Source: Agelaius tricolor
Lineage: Eukaryota; Chordata; Aves; Passeriformes; Icteridae
Assembly (NCBI GenBank): GCA_023055355.1
Contig: JALJCS010000006.1
Location: 35,929,001-35,993,000 of the forward strand
Length of the DNA: 64,000 nucleotides
Reading direction: 5' to 3'
Below the pieces are notes generated by a model that worked only from the letters and a program-made list of their open reading frames with translations, was not told the DNA's origin and did no database searches. Positions 14,826 to 25,375 of this stretch are shown one piece after another. The position numbers were made by a program, and so were the translations under genes. Each line of letters opens with the position of its first letter. Positions within the stretch are counted from its first letter, which is position 1.

Positions 14826-14950
14826 ACCATCTCTATCTCAAGCCATGAGTTCTCCTACTGATATTCTTCTGATCATCTCCCCCATCCCTCTGCAGAGGAG
14901 TCATGAAGCATCTGTGTAGTGCTTGGTTGCCCCCTGGGGTTAAACCACCA

Positions 14951-16024
14951 TATTTAGCAAGGTGTTTGTAGTACAGTGAAGATAATGGCTTGTGGATAAT
15001 TTGCCATTGTGTGCAATTTTTGTTTGCTCATCTATGAATGTTCTTTTAGTATAAACACACAGAACTTACTTGATTTAAATTTATATATGGGGAATTCATT
15101 ATTCTTGTAGCAGGCAATACCACATGCTTAGATTTACTTTTTAGATCTTAGAACTTTCAGATCAGTTATATAGTCAGTGGATAGACTCTCTGTACCACTA
15201 AGGAGGAACACAACTATCCTTTAGCATTAAATTTAAAACCAGAATCAGATTTCAGGAATCTAATAATTGAAGAAGCCTTGTCCCGCACAAAACTCCGAAA
15301 GGATATTCAGTCCAGCAGATACATTTTAAAAGTGCAAACTGTGCTTGGAATAATGTATTTAATCTCACACAGTGAGATTCAAGGTCTCTAGTCTACATAC
15401 CAACAGAACTCCATTATTAAACCATCACTTATATATTCAGAGATGGGTTGAATTTTCTAGTACGAACTATATCCCAAAACCCAAAAGTTAAATACAATCA
15501 TCAAACGGAAAGCCATAGACAGCTAGATGTTCAACCGATTAAAATAGGTGGGGAGTATTAAATCAGCAAAGGTGCTATTCTTTTTGAGCATATTTATCCA
15601 AAGCAACAAGAATATCCCTTCACAGCCAGCACCAATAAATAGGAAGTTAATGGGACTTAAAAAGCAAGTCTCTCCTGTTTTAAAAAGGCAAATAATTTTC
15701 CATCAGTTAGAGCTGGAAGACTGTTTTTTCAAGATGGATCTCATAGGGGATGAATTAAATAAATGCTTTTGTCTGCATTGAACAGTCAGCATTTTATATT
15801 CAGTATGTATTTTTCAAAATTGAGAAAGAGTTTTAATAGTAAGAGAGGAAGGTCTGACTCAAAATCAATGTTAGTTCTCTAATGAAGATTTAAAGGAAAT
15901 AAATTACATCCTATTGCACTTTTAAACCACCTTTCATGGGGAAAATACAATATGAATAAAACCAGTATTGAGTCAATTTCTATGTAAGTAGGATTACATA
16001 TTTGCTATACATTTCTTGGAATGC
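14951..16024. other. Unique non-coding sequence, no gene seen
   Basis: AT-rich sequence between the LTR and a small tandem repeat. The 77-codon frame at 15548-15781 has no recognisable family. Confidence 0.5.
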
Positions 16025-16075
16025 ACTTACTAATGCTTTTTTACTTACAATGCTTTTTACTTACAATGCTTTTTC
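16025..16075. repeat. 16-17 bp tandem repeat, three units
   Basis: Three near-identical units of the form ACTTACAATGCTTTTT follow each other, the first with small changes. It is a minisatellite-like local duplication. Confidence 0.85.
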
Positions 16076-18265
16076 GTCTATAGGACTTTTGAGAAAACCA
16101 GTCTGCTTTCTAGCAATAAACTAGATAATGAATCAAGTCCTCACAGTTTTAGCAACTTGAAACTATTATAGAGCAGCTGTCAGGACACACCATTTCTTTG
16201 ATCTTACTCACACCCACACAAAAGACCAGTGAACAAAATAAGCTATATAAAATTAATCTTTAAAATATGTGTATATTGCTCAGCTCAAGTTGCTATTTGG
16301 ACTTTTTTGTCCGAGTTACAATTTTAGGAAAAATAAATTCAAGGGCTAAGAAACAGAGAGACAAAGGAAAGTGGTTTCTTCACCATGAGAATATCTCACC
16401 ACAAAATGTAGTTTCCAGGCCTTTCATATTACTTATTATACTCTAAATGAACAGCAAAACTAAAACTTGTTCTTCTGGTAAACTGGCCATGTAGATGGAG
16501 CTGGTAAAGATGGCATAGCTTTTGCTAAATCCCAAAATCTCTTATGCATATTTTGGCCTAACATTTACACTGATATTCTTGATACTCTCTCATTCTTGGA
16601 AGATGATTTATTTTTCAAGTTTCAGAAAAGACACATCAATCACTTCCAATCACAAGGGTTGTTAGTTTGCTGAAATAATTTGACTATTTCTTTCCTCAAA
16701 CTGTATCTACTTCCTTGCATTCTGATTGACTATACATGTCTGATTTGCACAAGTTAATTTTTAAATAACTGCATAATGCGCTATTCCCTTTACTGTGATT
16801 GCCTAAAACCTATCATTAGCCAATCAAAGAGCAAGGATCTACACAATCACTCTTGGATATTTTCCAGTAACTGCACTGTGAATATGTAATTTTCTTTCAC
16901 TATGCAAATTTCACAAACATATTCCTAAAGCTCTGATTGGACCTATGGTCCAGAATTTTAAAGTTCTTATCCATGGTTCTGTACAAACTTTCCTATTCCT
17001 CAAAATTCCAGATGCTTTAGAATATGAAAAAATAGAAAAATAACTGGGGAAAAAAACTAAAATAAAACATAAAAAGAGGACTTCCATGCTCAAATATTAG
17101 AAGACTCTATTAGAAGAACTCTAGGTTCAGGCTCTCAGTTACAAAGAATAACCACTAGATAACCATCATGGTGCCTGCACAATAAGCACTAGGGCACATG
17201 AAAGAACAGAACATCACCTCTCCTAATGCTTAATAACAAAAACAAAAGAAAAATTAAAATAGTCTATAGAGAAACATATTTTTGAAACTTCTGAGGTCTC
17301 TGTCAGGTCCAACATGTATGTAGTTTGCCAAAGATTTAAACAGAAAGATTGTTATAATTTTCCCTTCATTTTCTTTACCCTAAAAATCAGCTACCTAGCT
17401 GGGCCAAAGCAACTGTCCAACTATGTTAACTTACTGAATTTTCAGCAGAACATATGAGACTATGTGGTACCAATTTACTTGTTATTTCTATCTAGTAGAG
17501 AGAGTATCTCTACTGCCATTCTGTCAGCTGTTGCCAGTTTTTATCATGACCATGGATACTGACAAGAAGTTAAAAGTAAGATTATTTTGGTATTGGGAAG
17601 TTGCATAAATTTGACAAAAATCTCAAATTCTTTGGTGCAAATATTTTACTGAAGCATGCATAACATCACATATTTATACAGCATATTTAATTTGACATTA
17701 TCCTAAATTTACATTAGAACTATTAGAGAGATGGTTTGACAAAAAGATTCAAGAGATAGATAGGGAACCCTGATTATTAATGTCAGTGTTGATGCCTACA
17801 AGGGAACAAGCATATAAAAAATATGGATTAATAATTCCAGCTTTCCTGGGGATTTTACAGCTGATTCCTGGTATATACAGTGCCAAACTACATTAACACT
17901 TGGAAATATGTGAACATGAGCATTTTTATATCAAGCCATGAACATTTTGAACACTGTATACAGGAAACACCATGACTACCTGGAGTACTGTAGCAAATGT
18001 TTCCAAATGCATGGTAGCAATGCCATTTCATGGGAAGAACATCCAAAGTGGAAGAGTGCTATAAATCACACTATTTTTAAGATAAAAATAATGAAAAGCG
18101 TGTTACTGGTTTTATGAGATATTTTGCTCTCAGAACTAAGAACAAGCACAATCTATTACACCTCAGAGCCACAAACATGGACAAACGTGCAAGAAGTTTG
18201 GTGTTTATTATCACAATACCCAGATACATCCATCCTAGCAGCAAAAAATATGTCTGCTTCCTTTC
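16076..18265. other. Unique non-coding sequence, no gene seen
   Basis: AT-rich sequence up to the retroviral insertion. No frame above about 67 codons and no family recognised. Confidence 0.5.
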
Positions 18266-18271
18266 ATGGTG
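18266..18271. repeat. Left target-site duplication of the ERV
   Basis: ATGGTG directly abuts the left LTR. The matching six bases on the right (20441-20446) read ACGGTG, a single C/T difference at a CpG. Six-base duplications are typical of alpharetrovirus-like and ERVK-like integrases. Confidence 0.65.
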
Positions 18272-18532
18272 TGTTGTCAACCTATTGTAAATCTCCCATA
18301 CCTTCTTGGTGATTTCTCAGGGGCATCTCCTCACAGCACAGCCAACAAACTGCAACTCTCTTTACAACCAGCTAACCCACTCTTTTGTAGCACTTGTCTT
18401 CTCATTGGACACAACTGGGGTCTATTAAGGGCAGGCTTGTTCCTAATCTTTGGTGATTAGTACAGCTGCAACTCCTCGGGGTGAGATTACCTTCTGCACT
18501 ATCTTTATTTTCTTACATTCTATCCCTCCACA
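18272..18532 (-). repeat. 3' LTR of the ERV
   Basis: This 261-bp LTR aligns along its length with 20138-20440. It lacks roughly 45 bp present in the other copy and differs at scattered single bases. The hexamer matching AATAAA near the end of the 5' LTR is changed to AATAGG here (18281-18286), so a terminator at that site would be lost. Confidence 0.9.
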
Positions 18533-18550
18533 ATTCCCCCTTTTCTTTTA
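18533..18550 (-). promoter_or_regulatory. Polypurine tract (plus-strand priming site)
   Basis: On the minus strand this reads TAAAAGAAAAGGGGGAAT, ending exactly at the first base of the 3' LTR. A polypurine tract at this place is the RNase-H-resistant primer for second-strand synthesis in retroviruses. It fixes the orientation of the element. Confidence 0.85.
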
Positions 18551-19133
18551 ATTACAAAGTTGCAACTTCTCTGGAAAGATATGTTTGAGTAAATTGATAT
18601 TATAACACATTCACGTATCTCACTTAGAACGAACAGTACACAAATGTTCAGGCAACATATCATAGCAAAAACATACATTTCTAACTTCTGATTTAGTTTG
18701 CTTTTCACAGTCTAGAACATCAACCTAAGGCTTTTCATAAACTAATGTTGTGTTTACTGTCTTTTGCAGGGTCCTTTGCAAAACATAGTAAACCCAGCAC
18801 AATCATCTTTTGTGTAATTTCCATTTAACTTGGGAATGTGTCTGTGTGTGCTGACCTTGATTCATTACCCAAACTTACATTACATATTATCAGAAACTCT
18901 TATACTTGCACTTCTAGAATATTGACAATATCAATAGCTGTACAACTTTATAAGGTAACTCACAAGAATAAGTTAAAGGCTATATATTAGGCTAGTAACA
19001 AATCAACAGTTACATAATTTTATCAATAGCTATAGAACTTGAACAACATTGATCCAGTACCTGTTGAATGTACTTATGCTTATGGAATATAAACTTTTAC
19101 ACTTATGCCTAATCAAAAATTAATAGCTGAAAT

Positions 19134-19349
19134 TCACAAACAAAATGTACATGTTTCATCAGCAAACACATACACCATACTGTATGATAGAGCTACTCTG
19201 TCCCCAGCTCCCACTGCTGTTTTAATAATTCTCTTCTTCCTTTTACAGTTCTTTGTTCTATTAGATGGCCACTGCAAGCCTCTCTTGCCCTGCTCTGTTT
19301 TCCATGTAGATGAAACAATCTGTTCTTCACTTGCTATGCTATTTCCCAT
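19134..19349 (-). pseudogene. Possible remnant of a gag start
   Basis: A 71-codon minus-strand frame starts MGNSIASEEQ, a glycine-2 N-terminus that could take a myristate as in retroviral matrix proteins, and is followed by a basic stretch (RTKNCKRKKR) suited to membrane contact. It lies inside the ERV on its coding strand, about 790 bp after the 5' LTR, and then stops. The start and polarity fit a truncated Gag matrix, but a frame this short could be chance. No capsid, nucleocapsid or later retroviral domain follows. Confidence 0.3.
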
Positions 19350-20023
19350 TGTATCTCCAGCGGCTCACCTGTGTACTCCAGTGTCAAAATCTGTCAAGTC
19401 TGTACCAGGCAGCCTCCCCTGCTGCTCTCAGTGCTATGCTGGGCTCCATCTCCAGCTGCACCTTACCCTACAGCCCATCCCGAATCAGACTGGGTTACTG
19501 TGGAGATGGCCACTATACAGCTTTAGAGGGCTTCTCTTACATACTGTCTGTACAGCTCTGACTCTGCCTCTCAGAGCTCCATGTTGCTTTTGTTCCAGTG
19601 CTCATGTAGCAGCAACTTAGCAAACCTGCCCCTGTACTCCTCAGGGGCCATGCTATTGCTGAAGCACTGGCTGCTGCAGTGGTCATGCCATTTGCCACTT
19701 CTATCACACCACTCCTGTGTCCTGCTGCACGCTCTGCCATTCAGAGGGACCCGGCACAATCCTGGGTCCCCTCTGGACTGCAGCTGTACCTTGGCAGGGG
19801 GCACAGGGCTTGCTCCAATGCACCAAATAAGCAAAGTGTGTAGTGTTCACTCCTCATACCTAGCACTCTTCTTCTTGGGGGTGGTATCTCATACCTTGTC
19901 CTGACTTCTAGGCTCCCAGGTCTGCCTGGCTATAGCTCATCCGGATTTTTAGGCTCTCAGGCTCTTGGTCTACCTGACTCCACCGTTTTATTTCTCTTAG
20001 GTCAGCAGTCATCTTCCTGAATC

Positions 20024-20135
20024 ACCTTGGGATCACATTGCTTAATAGTAAAGTCCTTTTTCCCAAACCACCACAGGATCACCTCATTACTGCTCTCTCT
20101 ACCTGAATCACCACAGGATCACGTCAGAGTCACCA
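20024..20135 (-). repeat. Three repeated motifs next to the ERV primer-binding site
   Basis: On the + strand, 'CACCACAGGATCAC'-like motifs occur three times, with GATCAC at 20031, 20078 and 20118 (spacing 47 and 40). The third copy contains the distal half of the primer-binding site. The first is diverged (CACCTTGGGATCAC). It is a local tandem duplication of leader sequence within the ERV. Confidence 0.75.
20116..20135 (-). promoter_or_regulatory. Retroviral primer-binding site, tRNA-Trp type
   Basis: On the minus strand this reads TGGTGACTCTGACGTGATCC, two bases downstream of the 5' LTR. The 3' end of tRNA-Trp pairs with TGGTGACCCCGACGTGATC; 17 of the first 19 positions agree and both differences are C to T. 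tRNA-Trp is the primer of the avian sarcoma/leukosis group. The site starts minus-strand reverse transcription. Confidence 0.85.
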
Positions 20136-20137
20136 AT

Positions 20138-20440
20138 TGTTGTCAATTTATTGTACATCTCCCATACTTTCTCAGTGATTTCTCACGGGCACCTCCTCAT
20201 AGCCTTCTCCTTCACAGTACAGACAACAAACTCTAGCTCCCTTCACAACACAACCAAAAAACTGCAACTCTCTTCACAACCACCCACTCTTTTGTAGCAC
20301 TTGTCTTCTTATTGGACACAGCTGGGGCCTATTAAGGGCAGGCCTGTTCCTAATCTTTGGTGATTTGTACAACTGTAACTCCTCAGGGGTGAGATTACCT
20401 TCTGCACTATCATTATTTTCTTACATTCTATCCCTCCACA
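20138..20440 (-). repeat. 5' LTR of the ERV
   Basis: This 303-bp LTR matches the 18272-18532 copy and keeps about 45 bp extra in its middle (near 20201-20265). It holds an inverted CCAAT-type element (minus GTCCAATAAG at about 20310) and an AATAAA at 20147-20152, only about nine bases from the LTR end, which is unusually close for a functional poly-A signal. Confidence 0.9.
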
Positions 20441-20446
20441 ACGGTG
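20441..20446. repeat. Right target-site duplication of the ERV
   Basis: ACGGTG follows the right LTR and pairs with ATGGTG at the left edge, with one transition. Confidence 0.65.
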
Positions 20447-21744
20447 AGCACTTAGTCCAGAGGAAATACCAAGAAGAAGCCTCATAAAATAAGGAGAAAA
20501 GGTCTGAGATTAAATTCAAACTTTTCTAATTATTTATGCATAGTTAGAAATTGCAGCTCAACCTAAATACATGTCATCTCAGGAAAAATGGAACATGGAC
20601 CCAGCAGATTATTATTACAGATCAGTACATAGATAGGTTGATATAGGTGTCTTAATTTGAAAGCTTTTGCAGATCTAAAGGGAATTCATTGATAATATTT
20701 AATAACCATCCCATGTGTTACCAGCCACTGAAAATGAAGACAGAAGGTTTTGACCTACAAGTAAAGAATCAAATGCTAGAAAATTTCAAAGTTATTTGTG
20801 TTAATTTCTTCTCCAGCTGAAGCATTATGGCTAAAGCAGAGTTGGAATACTCATTAATTTTCTATGGAATGTATTTTGGACTCTAATTTCAGTCTAATCT
20901 GGAGTCCAACATTTACATTCTGATTTTTTTCTATGAAACAGAATTTGTGGTTTTCATCCAGGTCTCACATGGTTCTGCTTGCCTTAGGAACTGTCCAGAA
21001 TAATGCTGTTCATTATGGAACAGTCAAGTGTCTTAAAGTCAAGTTAAACTGGCAGTTATGTCATTTAAATACTTACATTTTTAACTCACTGAAATAGTCA
21101 AGTATTTATTGAAGTTTAATGGAAAAAAAAATGTTTTTACAATTTTTTTTACAGGAAATGAATTTAACAGCTTTGCTTCCACCAGCTATGGTTATAATTT
21201 GTCATATCTTAAGTTTCTCAAAAAAAGAACCACTCATCATGATGGCTATACATGCTTAAAACACCACTTTTGCTATGTCTAGAAGATATGACACAGCCTT
21301 TACACACTTTTTGCCTGTGTCTTCAGCTTCATCATATTTTCTAGTACAAATGTGATTTTGTAAGACTGTCTGACATTGCACAGAAATAGAAGAAAACTTT
21401 TTTCAAATCTCTCAAACAAGTTTTTGCTAGATATCTTGCACATCATGTTAAATAAGGAACAGACTCTCAGTAATAATTCTGAGTTTTATTCATTAGAAAA
21501 CTAAGAATTTGTGCATTTGCTTAGCCTCCATTTGGCATACAGAGCCAGAGGCTGACTAACATTAGTTAAATAGTTAAATAGTTTCAGATATTAAAGAGCC
21601 TTGCTGGTAGTCAAATAAAACATGTTTGTCTGGATTGTACTTATTAAGGCTTTGAAGGAGAATGGAGAAAACCTCACAGTCTTGCAATCTTTTGCAGCAA
21701 AATCTTAACTACCTGCCATGGTAACCACACAAAAGGAGAGAAAA
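20447..21744. other. Unique non-coding sequence, no gene seen
   Basis: AT-rich sequence between the ERV and a CR1 fragment. No frame or repeat of note was recognised. Confidence 0.55.
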
Positions 21745-22230
21745 TTGTGTTCAGATTTGGGCTCCTCAGTATGAGAGAGAATTTTTGAGGTGCTGAAGTG
21801 TTTCCAAAGAAGGGCAATGGAGCTGGTGAAGGGTGTGGAGCACAAGTTTTATAAAGAGTGGCTGAGGGAGGTTTAGTTTGGAGGAAAGGAGGCTCAGCGG
21901 GGACCTCATTACTTTGTACAAATGCCTGAAAGGAGGGTGTTGCAAGATGCTACACCCCAAAGTAACAAGCAGTAGGACAAGAGGGAATGCCCTCAAGTTG
22001 TACCAGGTTTAGATTGGATATTATGAAAAATTTCTTCACTGAACAGGTTGTCAAGCATTGGAACTGGCTGCCCAGGGAAGTAGTTAAGTCACCATCCCTG
22101 GAAATTCAGAAAACACCATGTGGCACTTAGACATGGTTCAGACCAGGACTAGGTGGACCTGGCAGTGCTGGGTTAATGGCTGGACTTGATCTTAAGAGGT
22201 CTTTCAGAACTTCAAGGATTCTGATTACAT
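21745..22230 (+). mobile_element. CR1 LINE, 3' end
   Basis: The + strand follows the CR1 3' end in order: the ORF2 C-terminal block with 'GAGGTGCTGAAGTG' and 'AGAAGGGCAATGGAGCTGG', then 'AAGTAACAAGCAGTAGGAC', 'TTTAGATTGGATATTATGA', 'GGCTGCCCAGGGAAGTAG', 'GTCACCATCCCTGGAAATT' and the near-terminal 'GGCAGTGCTGGGTTAATGG'. Frames are broken by indels. The terminal octamer repeats are degraded (GGATTCTGATTACATGA). It is 5' truncated, as most CR1 copies are. Confidence 0.95.
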
Positions 22231-23147
22231 GAAGATAAGGCAGTACTAGGCGTGTGAATTGAACTGCAATGCTTATACTGCACATATAGCAAAAACCATT
22301 TAGACAGCTCAATTACTTTTACGTGAGCTTCACTGATACTCATGAAAAATTACATTCTATGTGATGTTTGCAAAACAAAGCAAAGCTCTTTGTAATGCAT
22401 ACCCTAACTACACAGTACACAGGGGCTTCGCTGGTGATACCTTCATTTACATCTCTAAGAGCACGAAAGACTTTCTTTTAATTACTGCAGGTAGGTAAGT
22501 TCCCAGTATACAAGGCAGAAAATATGATAGCACATAACACAAGAACACTAGTAACATTTAGACCAAATGCAAAAACTTCCACCAAATAGCATGAGGAAAA
22601 TTCTTCTTTTCCCATAGTAAACAGCTGAAAGAAATTTATTTTTAGGCAGAGAGATATGGTAGAGGAGGTAACCTCATGTTCTGGCAATGACAATACATGC
22701 AATAACATCAGAGGTCTTTTCTACTGTATTACCTGTAGTCATGTGTACTGTTTGATAACCTCATCTGCACCACAAGGTTAATGGCAGCCTACTGAATTCA
22801 TCCCATTGCATCCTCCAGCCAGATTCAGTCTGAATGTGAGGTCACAGCATGTAAAATTCACTTTTATGTTTTTAATGTAAAAGGAAAAGTGTGCATATTC
22901 TGGAGAAAAGTTACTGTTAAGACTTGATCAAGAAACATAAACTACAAATTTTGCCAGCAACACTAGCAGCATTCTAGTACTTGATAAACTAATGTAAACA
23001 TTAGGCCATCTTGTATTTTTATCTCCTCCACCAGATGTGCTAATTTATAAAAGATGTAATTTTATATTTTCTCTCTTTTTATGTTGCTATGATTATGCAA
23101 ATCCCATTTAGAAAAATTGCAAATTCTGTAACTGTGTCAAAACAACA
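22231..23147. other. Unique non-coding sequence, no gene seen
   Basis: AT-rich sequence with no supported gene or repeat. Confidence 0.5.
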
Positions 23148-23290
23148 TTACTAGACTTTAAAACCATGCCATCCCAAAGAAAATTTAAGAAACAACCATC
23201 TTTATGACTTTTTTTCCCTCAAACATGAGTCTAATATTCTCTGCCAAGCTGGCAAAAACATGACATGAAGTCAGCGTTGCAAATTTATTG
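23148..23290 (+). repeat. Left arm of a long inverted repeat
   Basis: About 143 bp from 'TTACTAGACTTTAAAACC' to 'GCAAATTTATTG' recur in reverse complement at 25234-25375. By eye about six differences are visible, mostly transitions, giving roughly 96 percent identity. I do not recognise the unit as a known transposon end. Confidence 0.95.
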
Positions 23291-25233
23291 TAAATTAAAG
23301 TGCTTTCTTTCTTTTAGCTTCACTACATTGCCTTCACTATTATTGCTTAAATAATAATGAATGTCTCTCCCTTTTCTGGCTTAGCTCTCGTCACTTCTTG
23401 AAATGAAATCTGTCAAACTCCTCAAACAGGAATGTGGTTTTGCTGCCACTGATACCAGGAAAAGCATTTTCTGGTTTAGTTAGAACATCACAAAAGACCT
23501 TTCAGGTATCTGATGAAATTATCTTCAGATTTTTATCTTTTCATTTCCATTTCAAATTCAAAATTATTCGTAGAGGTTAAGTACTGAAACATTAACAAGA
23601 TGCACTGTAATCTATCATTCTGCACTATGCTGCAATTTTCTCTGCCAATATGCCATCTTAAAATCCAACTCCCTTGGATTTTTTTTTTTATGTGACCATT
23701 ATTCTCCCTCTCTCCTGCATCAGTGGTACAAATATTCTAGAACCTCCTGTGTAAAAATCACTCCCATTGCAATATGATGAGTTTACTAGAATATGATTTT
23801 TCTAGCCTTGCAAGTTTATCTGAAAACAAAAATAAAATCAAGGTGCCCCTCTCCTCTGATGTCATAAAGATTTCTGCCAGGTGTAGTCAGGAGTTCAACA
23901 GGCTGCAGAAAGCTCCAATCCTTGCAGGACTGAATCTGTAATGTGGCAGAAAGAAAAAGTACAAGAGAATGGCTATGGTGTAGATTCTTCCCTCTAAAAA
24001 GCTGTTTCAGGCCCTTCCCTTTCATTGCAATTACTGTTTATATTGCTGTACCATCCAGTGTCTTTAATCAAGGCTGTGGCTCTCTTGGGATTGAGTCTGT
24101 AAATAAATAAAGTCAGTCTCTGTCCCGAAGAAAGACAAATTATCTGACGCAAAGCATCAACAAGAGAGGGACGGAGAGAAGAATGACAGCACAGGAGTGG
24201 GAAGAACCAAACTAACTGTGACTGTATAGAATAGGAATAGAGACACATGTTCATTTTGATGGCTTACAACTGTTTGAATGTTCAAATGTTATTCATTGAA
24301 AAATAAACTTCTTATAAACAAGCCTGCCTATCTCCAATAGGCTGTTAAATTTAGACATCTCCCTGGTACTCAACTTATTTCAGAACTCCAGGTGGTATTA
24401 AGGAAAAAGGTGGAGGAGGAACAGAGTAAATGTTGTAACTCAGAGATTATGCTTAGAGATGAAGCACCTTTTGCAATTAGATGCAGATGTAAGTCTAAAA
24501 TGGATAGAGGCATCCAAGGTGAGTAGAACTTATGCAAATGAGTAGGCAAGTAACAGACAAGAACAGATACACAATAAGCATATCTAATTGTTAAAAAACC
24601 TCCAAAATGAAGATGAAGAGCAGGAACAGAAATAAGACCAGGAAATCAGGATCTTGATTAAAATAGAGGAAGACATGCAGCAGTTGAAGGAAGGGGCATT
24701 AATTTTTGTAACTGGAAATGAAAGGGTTACAATATTAAATTAAAAGGTATGCATTTAGGGACAGAAATAAAGACCAGAATTTAGAATCTTTAGAGTCAGC
24801 AGCCAGATAGTCAAATAGTCTCAAAGTATCCATAATAAGCATGCAAGTAAGTACAGTGAATATTTAGGAAAGAGAAAAAAAATTCCAAGCAGCATGTAGA
24901 TTCTCACTGTGTAGCTGTGTTGGAGATGATTTAGGCTCAAGTCAATGTACAGGAGTACAGAAGGATAAAATTTCAATATATCTTTAATGACTTTATGTTG
25001 TAATTTCCTACTTAATTTGTGCTTGAAATGTGCCAGTGTTTTCTTTATTTAAACAAGTCTCGGATGCAATGTATTTGGTGCAGGACTCTTAATTTGTCCC
25101 AGGATACTTATTGTGAAAGTGTTCGTCTCCCAGGCTTTTCCAAACCCCCTTCCTCCTGATCCCACTTGATGGATCAAGCATTACTGCAATATCTCAGGAG
25201 AAGAGAAAAACCTTGGAGCTGAGGACACATAGG
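23291..25233. other. Spacer between inverted-repeat arms
   Basis: About 1.9 kb of AT-rich sequence with only short frames (for example 23994-24254 -, 86 codons, no family). No transposase motif is visible, which argues against a simple autonomous DNA transposon with the arms as its termini. Confidence 0.5.
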
Positions 25234-25375
25234 CATAAATTCACAACGCTGACTTCATGTCATGTTTTTGCCAGCTTGGCAGAGAATATTAGACTCGTGT
25301 TTGAGGGGAAAAAAATCATAAAGATGGTTGTTTCTTAAATTTTCTTTGGGATGGCATGGTTTTAAAATCTAGTAA
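25234..25375 (-). repeat. Right arm of a long inverted repeat
   Basis: Reverse-complement partner of 23148-23290. Just outside its outer edge the motif CATGGTTTTAAAATC, which is the outer part of the arm (from about 25356), is repeated at about 25382-25396, suggesting that the arm's end was duplicated again locally. Confidence 0.95.

Larger units (their letters stand above)
14385..14950 (+). mobile_element. ERVL-type solo LTR
   Basis: The block matches the avian ERVL LTR type in order: a U3 segment with 'GGAGGTGCACAAGAA' (from about 14536), a TATA box at 14628-14637, an R/U5 segment around 14706-14800 with 'GATGGAGCTCTGCT', an AATAAA signal at 14820-14825, and the conserved end 'GGGGTTAAACCACCA' closing in CA at 14950. 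No internal retroviral region or second LTR adjoins it, so it looks like a solo LTR. The 5' end is decayed and the start is approximate. The ORF at 14476-14709 is incidental. An LTR of this kind can supply a promoter and a poly-A site, but nothing here shows that it is used. Confidence 0.85.
18272..20440 (-). mobile_element. Small endogenous retrovirus, tRNA-Trp-primed, internally deleted
   Basis: Two LTRs in direct orientation bracket about 1.6 kb of internal sequence. Read on the minus strand, the 5' LTR is at 20138-20440, followed after two bases by a primer-binding site. The polypurine tract at 18533-18550 directly precedes the 3' LTR at 18272-18532. LTRs begin TGTGGAGGG and end GACAACA. 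Six-base target-site duplications flank it. The interior is too short for gag, pro, pol and env and shows no polymerase motif, so the copy is either a deleted provirus or a non-autonomous family mobilised in trans. The tRNA-Trp primer and 6-bp duplication point to the alpharetrovirus/ERVK-like side. The 171-codon frame at 19105-19620 is antisense to the element and probably incidental. Confidence 0.9.

Noticed and set aside
19105..19620. 171-codon + frame inside the ERV
   Set aside because: It runs antisense to the retrovirus, whose orientation is fixed by PBS and polypurine tract, and shows no domain.
23148..25375. DNA transposon with long terminal inverted repeats
   Set aside because: No transposase remnant, no recognised terminal motif and no clear target duplication outside the arms. 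An inverted duplication is the safer reading.
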